Notes: a model not told the origin generated them from the letters alone. A stretch of DNA of 19,246 nt from an uncultured Propionivibrio sp. (GCA_938040985.1 CALHZD010000004.1:1-19246), one strand, 5' to 3'; counted from the stretch's first letter, positions 6,716 to 14,900 are shown. Numbers and translations are program-made.

Positions 6716-7579
6716 TCAGTCGGTTTTCAGCGCCCGGATGTCCAGCCAGTCGCGCGCTTCCGCCGTGTCATGGCAAAGCCGGATTTGCGCCGGTCGTCCG
6801 GCCAGGCCGTCGGGAATGCCGTGTTCAAAGGTGCGGTAGAGTCCTGCGATCGAGACCAGTTCCGCCTCCAGGCGCGTAGTGAAAATACGCGCGCGCGCAT
6901 CGCCGGAAGCGCCGGCGAGCGCCCGGCCGCGCAGGGGCGCATAGATGTGGATGCTGCCGTCGGCAATCACCTCGGCGCCGGCATTGACGGCCGCCAGCAT
7001 GACCAGATCGCCGCCGCGGGCGTAGACCTGCTGACCGGAACGCAGCGGCCGGTCGATGATCAGCGTCTGCGCGACGGGCGGCGCATCGGGTGGCATATTG
7101 GACAGCATATCGGGCGGCGTTCCGGACGCAGGCTTGCCTGCGCTTTCGGGGCGGGCTTCGGATGGAACGTCCGGTGCGGTTTCGGCGCGGGTATCGTCCC
7201 CGGCGGGAAGCGTAGAAAGTGCTTCCGCGCGCTGAGGATGCCGGAAAGCCGTCAGCGGCGGCAAACCGGCTTCGGCAGCGGCGGCGCGCAGCGCATCGCT
7301 ACCGCCGCTCACGCCGATGACGTATAGGCCGTGGCGCTGGAAGAGCGCGGCGACGGCGGCCCAGTCGGGCGATGCGGGCATGCTGCCGTCTGCTGCCTCG
7401 GTCAGCGGGTCAAGCTCAAGTACGGCGGCCTCACCGTCAAAAAATGCTTCGTCGCCAAACAGGTCGGCGGCGCAGGCCGCCAACGAATCCGGCTGAAGCG
7501 AGCGCAAGGCAATGCTGATGACGGGAAGCGTGGTTCCCTTGAATTCAATGAGGCGGATTTTCTTGCGCGTGTGCGCCAT
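6716..7579 (-). CDS. minC: Septum site-determining protein MinC
   Basis: MinC inhibits FtsZ polymerisation away from mid-cell and is recruited by MinD. The start at 7579 gives MAHTRKKIRLIEFKGTTLPV, typical of the N-terminal FtsZ-inhibiting domain (about 5-114), with an aggat ribosome binding site 9 bases upstream. A longer in-frame extension has no family likeness and was dropped. The C-terminal beta-helix domain, which dimerises and binds MinD, spans about 169-287, with LRSGQQVYARGGDLVML and GAEVIADGSIHIYAPLRGRALAG. The 287 residues exceed the E. coli length (231), mainly through a Pro/Ala-rich linker at about 115-168. Confidence 0.95.
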   Translation of the reverse strand: MAHTRKKIRLIEFKGTTLPVISIALRSLQPDSLAACAADLFGDEAFFDGEAAVLELDPLTEAADGSMPASPDWAAVAALFQRHGLYVIGVSGGSDALRAAAAEAGLPPLTAFRHPQRAEALSTLPAGDDTRAETAPDVPSEARPESAGKPASGTPPDMLSNMPPDAPPVAQTLIIDRPLRSGQQVYARGGDLVMLAAVNAGAEVIADGSIHIYAPLRGRALAGASGDARARIFTTRLEAELVSIAGLYRTFEHGIPDGLAGRPAQIRLCHDTAEARDWLDIRALKTD

Positions 7580-7890
7580 GGCGGCCGATCCTGAAAATTG
7601 ACGAGAAGGGTGAGGAGGTGGTGAGTCTAGCCGAGCGGGTGAAAAATGTGGAAGGCGATGCGAGCCGGCGGCGGGATGACCAACGCGCCGGTAGGCGTTG
7701 TGCGCGACGGTGTGCGCGAGAGTACATGGACGAGCGGCAAGGTTACGGCCGGCCGCCTGTCCTCCAGATCGTGCGGCGGACCGGATTGTGGCGCGGCGGT
7801 GAAGCGACCGCCCGCGCCAGATCGACCCGCCCGCCGCCGGGAATGGTGACATCGACGAAAGCGACGCCGACGCAAACGTCCGCCGGCATT
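7580..7890. other. pepP-minC intergenic region
   Basis: This 311-base GC-rich gap lies between two minus-strand genes. It should hold the min promoter, but the best hexamer pair I see (ttccac, 18 bases, tagact) is weak. A 51-codon minus-strand frame starting inside the pepP end (7743-7898) is not recognisable. In many betaproteobacteria pepP is followed by ubiH; no ubiH remnant can be identified here. Confidence 0.4.
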
Positions 7891-9195
7891 TCAGCCATGG
7901 CGCATCAACGCCTCGATATCGGCGACCGCCCTGGGCGCGCGGGTATACACCTCACAGCCGGTGTCGGTGACGAAAACGTCGTCTTCGATGCGGATGCCGA
8001 TGCCTTGCAGCGGTTCGGGCGCGCCGGCCTCAGCGCGCAGGTACAGCCCCGGTTCAACGGTCAGCGCCATGCCCGGGCGCAGGCGCGTCCAGTCTTCCCC
8101 CGTCTTGTAATCGCCGACATCGTGTACGTCGAGGCCGAGCCAGTGTCCGGTGCGATGCATGTAAAACGGCTTGTAGGCCTCACGTTCAATCAGACCGTCG
8201 ATGTCGCCGGAAAGTACGCCGAGATCGACCAGACCGCGCACGAGCACGCGCACGGCCGCGTCGTGATAGGCCGAAAAAGGTGCGCCCGGGCGGATCGCTT
8301 CGAAGGCCGCCGTTTGCATGGCCAGAACGATTTCGTAAGCAGCGCGCTGCGCGCCAGTGAAGCGACCGTTGACCGGGAACGTGCGCGTGATGTCGGCGGC
8401 GTAACCGTCGAGTTCGCAGCCGGCGTCGATCAGCACCAGCGCGCTGTCGGCAAGCGGCGCATTGTTGTCGGTGTAATGCAGGACGCAGGCGTTGGCGCCG
8501 CCGGCGACGATGGGCGGGTAAGCATGGCCGCCGGCGCCGCGGATGCGGAACTCGTGGCTGAGTTCGGCTTCCAGCGCATATTCCCGATGGCCGGGGCGGC
8601 AGGCGCGCATGGCGCGCCGATGCGCATCCGAGGAAATGTCGGCGGCGCGGCGCATGATGTCAATCTCACAGGCATCCTTGATCAGGCGCATGCGCTGCAA
8701 AGGTTCGCGGATGTCGCGCAGGACGGCCGGCGCGCGCCGGCCCGCGCGTGACTGGGCGCGGACGCGGTTGAGGGCGTCGATGATTTGCCTGTCCTGACCG
8801 GCATCCTGGCCGACGGCATACCACAGGGTTTCGTGCCCGGCGAGGAGGTCGGGCAGCGCATCGGCGAATTCGGCGAAAGAGCGTGTCTCGTCGAACCCGA
8901 AGATTTCGCGGGCGGCGGCGGGGCCGTAGCGGAAGCCTTCCCAGATTTCGCGTTCTTCGTCTTTGTCCCGGCAGAACAGCAGGGTGCGCGGCGCGTTGCC
9001 GCCGATGAGCGCGAGTACGGCCTCCGGTTCGGGAAAGCCGGTGAGATACCAGAAATCGCTGTCGAAGCGGTAGGGATACAGGATGTCGCGGTTGCGCGGG
9101 CGCTCCGGCGCGGCAAAGAGCAGGGCGATGCCTTCGCCGATGTCTTCGAGAAGGCGCTGGCGGCGCCGGCGGCAGGGTTCGAGGTTGAGGTTCAT
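7891..9195 (-). CDS. pepP: Xaa-Pro aminopeptidase P (M24B)
   Basis: PepP removes N-terminal residues preceding proline, in the cytosol, using two metal ions. The 434 residues comprise an N-terminal creatinase-like domain (about 1-165) and a C-terminal pita-bread domain. The five metal ligands are visible: D257 and D268 (IDAGCELDGYAADITRTF), H351 (GHWLGLDVHD), E381 (VEPGLYL) and E404 (IRIEDD). I chose the ATG at 9195, which has gga 8 bases upstream, over an in-frame TTG at 9207, which has no ribosome binding site. murU ends only 15 bases upstream, so the two are in one operon. The length is normal. Confidence 0.96.
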   Translation of the reverse strand: MNLNLEPCRRRRQRLLEDIGEGIALLFAAPERPRNRDILYPYRFDSDFWYLTGFPEPEAVLALIGGNAPRTLLFCRDKDEEREIWEGFRYGPAAAREIFGFDETRSFAEFADALPDLLAGHETLWYAVGQDAGQDRQIIDALNRVRAQSRAGRRAPAVLRDIREPLQRMRLIKDACEIDIMRRAADISSDAHRRAMRACRPGHREYALEAELSHEFRIRGAGGHAYPPIVAGGANACVLHYTDNNAPLADSALVLIDAGCELDGYAADITRTFPVNGRFTGAQRAAYEIVLAMQTAAFEAIRPGAPFSAYHDAAVRVLVRGLVDLGVLSGDIDGLIEREAYKPFYMHRTGHWLGLDVHDVGDYKTGEDWTRLRPGMALTVEPGLYLRAEAGAPEPLQGIGIRIEDDVFVTDTGCEVYTRAPRAVADIEALMRHG

Positions 9196-9210
9196 GAGCG
9201 TGTCCAATGT

Positions 9211-9969
9211 TTAGGCGCGGTCGGGAAAAATTGTTGGCTGTGTTGGTTGTACATGGCGGGCGGCTGCGGCGAGCTGCCGGTCGAGTTCATGCAGTCGTTC
9301 CGGCGTGCCGATATCGCTCCAGCGGCCGGCATGATATTCGCCGCGAAGGGTATGCCGGCTGATGCCGGCGTCAAGCAGGGGGCGCAGCTTCATGACCGCG
9401 CCTGCGGGAACGCCGGCGAAGAAGGCCGGTGAAAATATGCCGATGCCCGCGTAGGTCAAGGGAGTTCCCGCGCCGTCGGCGGCGTAACGAAGAGTATTGC
9501 CGTCGAGGCAAAAATCGCCGCCGGCATGGTGCGCCGGGTTATCGACGAGGATGAGATGCGCAAGGTACGCCGGCGTATCGGTTTCGTGGGCGGCCATCTG
9601 TTCGGCCACGGCGAAGGCGCGGGCGAAATCCCAGTCACACCAGATATCGCCGTTGACCACGAGAAAAGGCGCCTCGCCCAGCAGCGGCAGGGCGTGGGCG
9701 ATGCCGCCCGCGGTTTCCAGCGCGCCGGGCGGTTCGGGTGAATAGCGGATGGCGAGGTTCCAGCGCGCGCCGTCGCCGAGCAGCGTCCGGATGCGTTCGC
9801 CCAGCCAGGCGGTATTGATGACGATGTCGCGGAATCCGGCGTCGGCAAGCCGTTCCAGATGCCAGACGATCAGCGGCTTGCCGCCTGCGCAGAGCAGTGG
9901 TTTGGGCGTGGCGTCGGTTAGCGGCCGCATGCGTTCGCCGCGGCCGGCGGCGAGGATGAACGCTTTCAT
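9211..9969 (-). CDS. murU: Nucleotidyltransferase, probable MurNAc-1-P uridylyltransferase
   Basis: MurU makes UDP-MurNAc from MurNAc-1-phosphate in the peptidoglycan recycling route that bypasses de novo synthesis (fosfomycin-insensitive in pseudomonads). The 252 residues start MKAFILAAGRGERMRPLTD, the nucleotide-binding signature of sugar-1-phosphate nucleotidylyltransferases, followed by PKPLL and the metal-binding VVNGDIWCDWDFA. Family membership is certain. The MurU role is inferred from the nearby amgK. The in-frame upstream extension was dropped because the ATG at 9969 gives the canonical start. That ATG overlaps the stop of a 62-codon ORF by four bases. A 21-codon copy of its 5' end lies at 10317-10378. 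Confidence 0.9.
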   Translation of the reverse strand: MKAFILAAGRGERMRPLTDATPKPLLCAGGKPLIVWHLERLADAGFRDIVINTAWLGERIRTLLGDGARWNLAIRYSPEPPGALETAGGIAHALPLLGEAPFLVVNGDIWCDWDFARAFAVAEQMAAHETDTPAYLAHLILVDNPAHHAGGDFCLDGNTLRYAADGAGTPLTYAGIGIFSPAFFAGVPAGAVMKLRPLLDAGISRHTLRGEYHAGRWSDIGTPERLHELDRQLAAAARHVQPTQPTIFPDRA

Positions 9970-10164
9970 CGGATGCGATGGCACTCCGGCAATCCCGCCG
10001 CTTCGCCCGCCGCAAGCTGCTTCAGCCACGCATCAACTTTTTTTCGTGTCAGGCGCCGGCCGCTGTTCTGATATTCCCGCCCAGCCGCAAGAGTCGCTTG
10101 CCGGAACGCCGCGCACTTTTTCTGATGTTCGATGTCGTCGGAAACGGATTTCATACGCGGATGC
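9908..10164. repeat. Duplicated segment, intact copy
   Basis: This stretch of about 257 bases covers the 5' end of murU and the whole small ORF upstream. It matches 10317-10572 with about 15 differences counted by eye, one of them a single-base indel in a T-run (10038-10044). The reading frames in this copy are intact, which suggests it is the functional one. Confidence 0.85.
9966..10154 (-). CDS. Small protein of unknown function, antitoxin-like
   Basis: This 62-residue ORF begins MKSVSDDIEHQKKC and ends LPECHRIR. It is charged and predicted helical, and contains YQNSGRRLTRKKVDAWLKQL. From memory, the pattern YxxxGxxxxxxxVDAWLxxL...LPxCH resembles short antitoxin-like proteins found beside RelE/ParE toxins; I cannot verify this and see no toxin gene nearby. 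Its TGA overlaps the murU ATG (ATGA), so it is probably translated and coupled to murU. It sits between amgK and murU. A frameshifted second copy lies at 10375-10562. Existence as a gene is moderately likely; function is open. Confidence 0.5.
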   Translation of the reverse strand: MKSVSDDIEHQKKCAAFRQATLAAGREYQNSGRRLTRKKVDAWLKQLAAGEAAGLPECHRIR

Positions 10165-10189
10165 TACTCCTTTTGTTGATTGCTTTTGT

Positions 10190-10316
10190 AGGCGCCACTC
10201 AAAGCGCCTCTGAAACCCGCGTGGATAGGGCGTCTCCGGGCGCCTCCTCTGAAATGCCCTGTTTATAAGGGCTTCAGGGCGACCCTTTGGAAATGTCCTG
10301 TTTGCAAGGGTTGCGG
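10190..10316. repeat. Degenerate intergenic repeat block B, left part
   Basis: Tandem units of about 39 bases can be read: one beginning tctgaaacccgcg, one beginning tctgaaatgccctgttta, and one beginning ttggaaatgtcctgtttg. Each ends in ggg-rich sequence. They match words in block A at the window's left end (35-46, 57-75). The block separates the two copies of the murU-upstream duplication. No gene is visible. Confidence 0.6.
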
Positions 10317-10378
10317 GTGGCGTCGGTTAGCGGCCGCATGCGTTCGCCGCGGCCGGCGGCGAGGATGAGCGCTTTCAT
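10317..10378 (-). pseudogene. murU: Truncated murU 5' fragment
   Basis: This fragment duplicates the first 21 codons of murU and reads MKALILAAGRGERMRPLTD. It differs from the intact copy by one base (Phe4 to Leu). After the Thr at codon 21 it runs straight into the repeat block, and the rest of the gene is absent. It lies downstream of the broken small-ORF copy, preserving the order of the intact copy. It is non-functional by length. Confidence 0.85.
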
Positions 10379-10562
10379 CGGAAGCGATGGCACTCCGGCA
10401 ATTCCGCCGCTTCGCTCGCTGCAAACTGCTTTAGCCACGCATCAACTTTTTCCGCGCCAGGCGCCGGCCGCTGTTCTGATATTCCCGCCCAGCCGCAAGG
10501 GCCGCTTGCCGGAACGCCGCGCGCTTTTTCTGATGTTCGATGTCGTCGGAAGCGGATTTCAT
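10375..10562 (-). pseudogene. Frameshifted copy of the small antitoxin-like ORF
   Basis: The copy begins MKSASDDIEHQKKRAAF. It follows the intact ORF to ...GRRLARK, then loses frame through a one-base deletion in the poly-A tract coding for Lys-Lys, and terminates within a few codons. The remainder (VDAWLKQF... LPECHRFR) continues in another frame. Most other differences are scattered substitutions, consistent with decay after duplication. Confidence 0.75.
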
Positions 10563-10598
10563 ACGCGGATGCCACGCTTTTTTTGTCGATTAATTTTC

Positions 10599-10700
10599 CA
10601 TTTATGTTTTTTGATGCCCGTGGGCCCTTGTGTTTAAAGGACTTCCGGGCGATTTATGTTTTCTGGTCTGTTTTTGCAGAGTTCGGGGCAAAGGAAGCGC
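10599..10700. repeat. Repeat block B, right part with hairpin copy B
   Basis: This stretch parallels 157-250 of the window. Direct repeats tttatgtttt (10601-10610, 10653-10662) flank a 35-base hairpin (10616-10650) with outer arms gcccg/cgggc and an inner stem gccctt/aaggac (one wobble). The spacing is identical to copy A, and the outer stem changes by a compensatory pair. It lies immediately downstream of amgK on the minus strand and could act as its transcript end, though the following minus-strand tract is A-rich. Confidence 0.6.
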
Positions 10701-10707
10701 TCTATTT

Positions 10708-11748
10708 CTAGAAGGTCAGCCCCGTTTCGGACGGCCGGTTCTCCAGCCGGTCGAGCAGGCGCGCCAGCGGCCGCAGTTCGGCGTAACGCCCGGCCGTGCG
10801 GCGCAGGTAGGCCATGACGCGCGGCATGTCTTTCAGGTAACCGTCCTTGCCGTCGCGGTGGCAGAGGCGGGCAAAAATGCCAAGTACCTTGAGCTGGCGC
10901 TGCGCGCCCATCCATTCGTAATCACGGTAGAAAGCGTCGAAATCGGCCCGTACCGGCAGGCTGGCGGCGTGGGCGGCTTCCCAGTAACGGATGACGAAAT
11001 CGAGTTCCTGCGCTTCTTCCCAGGCGATGTAGGCGTCGCGGTAAAGCGAAACAGGGTCGTAGGTGATCGGCCCGTACACCGCATCCTGGAAGTCGAGAAC
11101 GCCCGGATTGGCGGCGATGCCGGAATGGGCGTGCTTCGGCGCTTCATTGATGACCATCAGATTGCGCGAGTGGTAGTCCCGATGCACGAAAACCCGCGGC
11201 TGCGCCAGATTGTTATCGAGGAGCGCAGCGAAAACGGTGCGCAGATCGGCGCTCTGACGGGAATCAAGCGCGAGGCCGAGGTGCCTGGCGATATACCAGT
11301 CCGGGAACAGGTCGAGTTCGCGTTGCAACAGCGCGCGGTCGTACACGGGCAGCACGCCGGGGCGGCTGGCGCGCTGGAGTGCGATGAGCGCGGCGTTGGC
11401 GTCACGATAAAGCGCCGGCGCCGTCTGCGCGTCGAGTACGTCGAGGTAAGTGGTGCGGCCGAGGTCGGAAAGCAGCAGAAAGCCCTGCTCAACGTCGGCG
11501 GCGAGGACTTCGGGAACATGGACGCCCGCCTCATGAAACAGCGCGGCGATGCGGATGAACGGACGGCAGTCTTCGTGTTCCGGCGGCGCGTCCATGATGA
11601 TGCGCGTCGTGCCGTCGGGCAGCGCCAGGCGAAAATAACGGCGGAAGCTGGCGTCGGATGAAGCCGGCGTACAAGGCAGCGGCGCTTCGCCGGGCCGGCG
11701 CGGAAAGAGTTGATCAAGCCAGTCGCGCAACTGGCGGGTACGCGGCAT
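10708..11748 (-). CDS. amgK: Anomeric MurNAc/GlcNAc kinase AmgK
   Basis: AmgK phosphorylates N-acetylmuramate (and GlcNAc) at the anomeric carbon, feeding MurU in peptidoglycan sugar recycling. The 346 residues show the aminoglycoside-phosphotransferase fold: the catalytic loop VHRDYHSRNLMV with D191, and the metal-binding LDFQDAVYGP with D219. The ATG at 11748 is preceded by a strong aggagg. It is divergent from lptD across about 200 bases. murU lies downstream, but a decayed duplication and repeats separate them by more than 700 bases, so co-transcription is less certain than in pseudomonads. The kinase fold is sure; the substrate is inferred from context. Confidence 0.92.
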   Translation of the reverse strand: MPRTRQLRDWLDQLFPRRPGEAPLPCTPASSDASFRRYFRLALPDGTTRIIMDAPPEHEDCRPFIRIAALFHEAGVHVPEVLAADVEQGFLLLSDLGRTTYLDVLDAQTAPALYRDANAALIALQRASRPGVLPVYDRALLQRELDLFPDWYIARHLGLALDSRQSADLRTVFAALLDNNLAQPRVFVHRDYHSRNLMVINEAPKHAHSGIAANPGVLDFQDAVYGPITYDPVSLYRDAYIAWEEAQELDFVIRYWEAAHAASLPVRADFDAFYRDYEWMGAQRQLKVLGIFARLCHRDGKDGYLKDMPRVMAYLRRTAGRYAELRPLARLLDRLENRPSETGLTF

Positions 11749-11791
11749 GCGCCCTCCTGAAGATGAAAAGATGAAATGAAGCGGTAGATGC

Positions 11792-11797
11792 TAGAAT
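11792..11797 (+). promoter_or_regulatory. Candidate -10 element for the lptD operon
   Basis: TAGAAT (5 of 6 to TATAAT) lies about 160 bases before the chosen lptD ATG, in the divergent amgK-lptD gap. No good -35 was seen. It is embedded in an inverted repeat (gaatgc at 11794-11799, gcattc at 11810-11815) that could be an operator. Confidence 0.35.
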
Positions 11798-11803
11798 GCG
11801 CCA

Positions 11804-11812
11804 ATTTTAGCA
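11804..11812 (-). promoter_or_regulatory. Candidate extended -10 for amgK
   Basis: On the minus strand TGcTAAAAT matches the extended -10 pattern TGnTATAAT at all but one base, about 56 bases before the amgK ATG. It lies 7 bases from the oppositely oriented lptD candidate, so the two promoters would compete for polymerase. Confidence 0.35.
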
Positions 11813-11956
11813 TTCACGCCGTATGCCTTTGCGGCCGGGAGCAGAACTCGCCGCGCGGGTTTCCGCCCGTTTCGGTTTTCCCTGGTGGTGGGGGTATGGC
11901 AGGCAAGGTAGCCGTAATTTATGGTGGTCGATGGCGTAATTGATGACGAAGAGCAG

Positions 11957-14900
11957 ATGAAACCGACAGTGCGGCATAAACCGCTGGCACAGTGCTTTTT
12001 GTTCGGCATGGCCGGGTTAATGACCGGCGGACATGCCGTCGATGTGCAGGCAGAGCCGTTGCGCATCGACCCGGCCCTGCTCGCGCCCGAGCTGCGGGAG
12101 GTTGCCCAAACTGCCCGTGAAGCCTCGCCCGGCGCAGCCCCCGGCAGCCGTGCTGAGGCGGCGAAAACTATGCAGGCGGTCTCCGCGCCTGCCAATACAC
12201 AGCCCATTGCCGCGTCGCGCGCGCCCAGGCCGACAATATCCGCGCCAGCGCCAGTTTCTTCAGCTGCCGTTGATTCACTCGCTCCGCCCGCCCGCCCAGC
12301 GGCTGATGCCGCGCCTGTTCCTGCGGCGCCTGCCGCTGTTTCGCCAACCCCGCATGCTTCGGCCGCTTCCGCCGCGCCGTCGGCACCGGCATCCCGCCCG
12401 GCCGTACCCGCCGTCGTGACGGCGCCTGCGCCCGCCGCCGTGGTCGACGCCGATACGTCTGCGGTGTCCGCACGGCCGGCAAATGCGGCGCCTCGCGAAA
12501 CAGCGGCCGCCGAGCGCGCCGCCTTGCCGCGCGTCGATCCGTCCTTGCTGGGGGATTCTTCTGCACATGCCGCATCGCCCGGTCAAGCGGCTTCGCCTTC
12601 TTCTTCTGAAATGCCGGCGGCGTCTGCGGCCGCTCCCGCCACGCCCACCGAACCTGCCGCTGTGGTGCGCAATGATCGGGCGCAATCCGCCGAAGTGACC
12701 GCTGCTGCCGCTACGCCGGTCATGGGGCGGCGTATTCACCAGTCGGCGGATGATCGCGGCTGGCTCGAACGGATGTGGTCGCCCGTTGCTAACGCTTATC
12801 ACAATGGCGCGCTGGAACTTTATCTGCCATTCCTGACGCACCATTTGCGCAGCCAGTACTCCGCCGAAAAAATCGCCACATATCGCGAAAATCCATTGGG
12901 CTTTGGGATCGGTTCCGGCCTGTATGACGCGAAAGGGAACTGGGACGCCGTGTATGCCATGGCCTTCCAGGATTCCCACTCCAAACCGATGTACATGGTG
13001 GGCTATGGCTGGCAGGCGATCTGGCGTCCCGTCCAGGACACCCGTGTCGGCCTGGGCTATACCGCGGGACTGATCTCGCGCTCCGACATCTGGGGATACA
13101 AACCTTTTCCGGTCGTGTTGCCTATTGGTTCGATTGCCTATCGCAATTTTAGTCTGAACGGTACTTTTATTCCGGGCGGACGCGGCTGGGGAAATGTCGC
13201 TTTCTTCTGGGCGAAATGGGAGTTCGGTAAGGCAGGCGAGCGCGTCGGAACGCCGGCGCCGGCGTCGTCCGCGGCGCCGGAACTGGCGGGCACCTATCTT
13301 GGCCCGTTTGTTGCACAGGAATATCGGCGACTGCCTTACGGGCCGGTGGTGACAGGCGATGCTTCAGTCCATGCCAATGCCGGCAGTGGCGGCCTTATTG
13401 AGGGCAGTAACGGTGGCGTCGGCGTTGCCGTTGCGGGCGCATCGGCGGGCATGCCGGCGGCTTCCAGCGCCTCATCGGCATCTTGGGCTTTGCCGGCGGA
13501 TGCGGGATCGGGTACTGAGGCGCGAGTGGCCGATACTTCTCCTGCCTTGGCCTTGCGTCGTTCGGCCGCAGTATCGCCGGCGGCCTCGGCAGAGAGAGAA
13601 GAAGAACGTCCGGCCTTCCTGAGTGCGCAGCGGGTGGGCGGTGACGGCGAACGCGAATTGACTGCCGAAGGCGATGCTGAGTTGCGCAAGGTAGATGTGA
13701 CCGTCAATGCGGACCGGATGACCTACTGGCCGGTCGAGGATGAGGTTGAGGCGGAAGGGCGGGTGCGTCTCGCGCAAGGGCAGGACACGGTGACCGGGCC
13801 GAAGATGCGGCTCAAGCTCGAAGACCAGGTCGGTTTCTTTGAGCAGCCGGAATTCAGTTTCAAACGCAGTCCGCAGTCTGTCAATCCGTCGGCGGCGGAT
13901 GTTGCCTCGGCCGAGCGCTATCTTGAACAGCGCCGCCAGAATTACTGGCGTTCCGGTTTTGCTATGCCGCTGACGACCGAGAGCGTCGAGGCGATGAGCG
14001 GGCAAGGGCAGACGATGTCCGATGTGCGCGGTGATGCCGGGCGCATCGACTTCGAAGGCGAAAACCAGTACCGCCTGAGTGACAGCCGGTTTACAACGTG
14101 TGCGCCGGATGACGATAGCTGGTATCTGCGCTCGCGCGAACTGAAACTCGACTATGACTATGAACAGGGTGAGAGCCGGGCGTCGACGCTGTATTTCAAA
14201 AACGTCCCCATCCTGTACTGGCCCAATTGGTCGTTCTCGCTCAACCGGCAGCGCAAGTCGGGTCTGCTGACGCCAAGCTTCGGAATGAGCAGCAGCAACG
14301 GCGTTACCCTGAGCGTACCGTATTACTGGAATATCGCACCGAACCGCGATGCGACGATTACAACGCGCTTGATCAGCAAGCGCGGGATACAGTTCGATGT
14401 CCTGGGGCGTTATCTCAACACGGCCTGGGGCGGCCGTTATGAAGGCGAGGGGCGCGTCGAATATTTGCCGGGCGACCGACTGTACGACAACAAAAACCGC
14501 TACGGCATCGCGTTCTCGCATCGCCAGTTTATAGGTAACGGTTTTGCTGGCGAGGTCAATTACAACCGGGTGTCGGATGACCACTACTTCACCGATCTGT
14601 CGAGCCATGTCGCTGCGACCTCGCAGACGCAGCTGCTCCAGCAGGCGAAGGTGGGCTACTACGGCGGCGGCTGGTGGAACGCCACCGTCGACTTCCAGGG
14701 CTATCAGACTTTGCAGCCGGATGCAAACAACCCGGTGCTCGAGCAGTACCGCATGCTGCCGCAGATTACGCTCAATGCGCGCAAAGCGGATCTGTATTCC
14801 GCCGACGCGAGCTTCATGGGCCAATTTACCGCTTTCTCCAAGCCGCAGCAGATCATCAACGGTACTACCGTCGCTGCGCCGGAAGGGCGCCGTCTGGTGT

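Larger units (their letters stand above)
10317..10572. repeat. Duplicated segment, decayed copy
   Basis: This is the second copy of the 9908-10164 segment, in direct orientation with an offset of about 409 bases. The left edge is set at gtggcgtcgg, where it abuts the repeat units. The right edge is at atacgcggatgc, after which the copies diverge into different AT-rich sequence. It holds a frameshifted small ORF and a cut-off murU start. Confidence 0.85.

Noticed and set aside
7743..7898. 51-codon minus-strand ORF after pepP, considered as a ubiH remnant
   Set aside because: It has no FAD-binding GxGxxG motif, so the resemblance is not supported.
7618..8751. 377-codon plus-strand frame across the pepP region
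   Set aside because: It is antisense to pepP, whose metal-binding motifs are intact, and it resembles no protein family.
11841..11885. Possible sigma-E type promoter (agaactc) upstream of lptD
   Set aside because: The -35-like word matches partly, but no -10 element of the right type lies at 15-17 bases spacing.
11921..11956. Earlier ATG for lptD adding 12 residues
   Set aside because: The added residues are acidic and would sit before the signal peptide. The ATG at 11957 gives a normal basic-hydrophobic leader.
13364..13480. Internal second signal peptide that would release LptD from PagP
   Set aside because: The GVGVAVAGASAG stretch is mildly hydrophobic but lacks a basic start and a clear cleavage site, and signal peptidase would not normally act on an internal segment of this kind.
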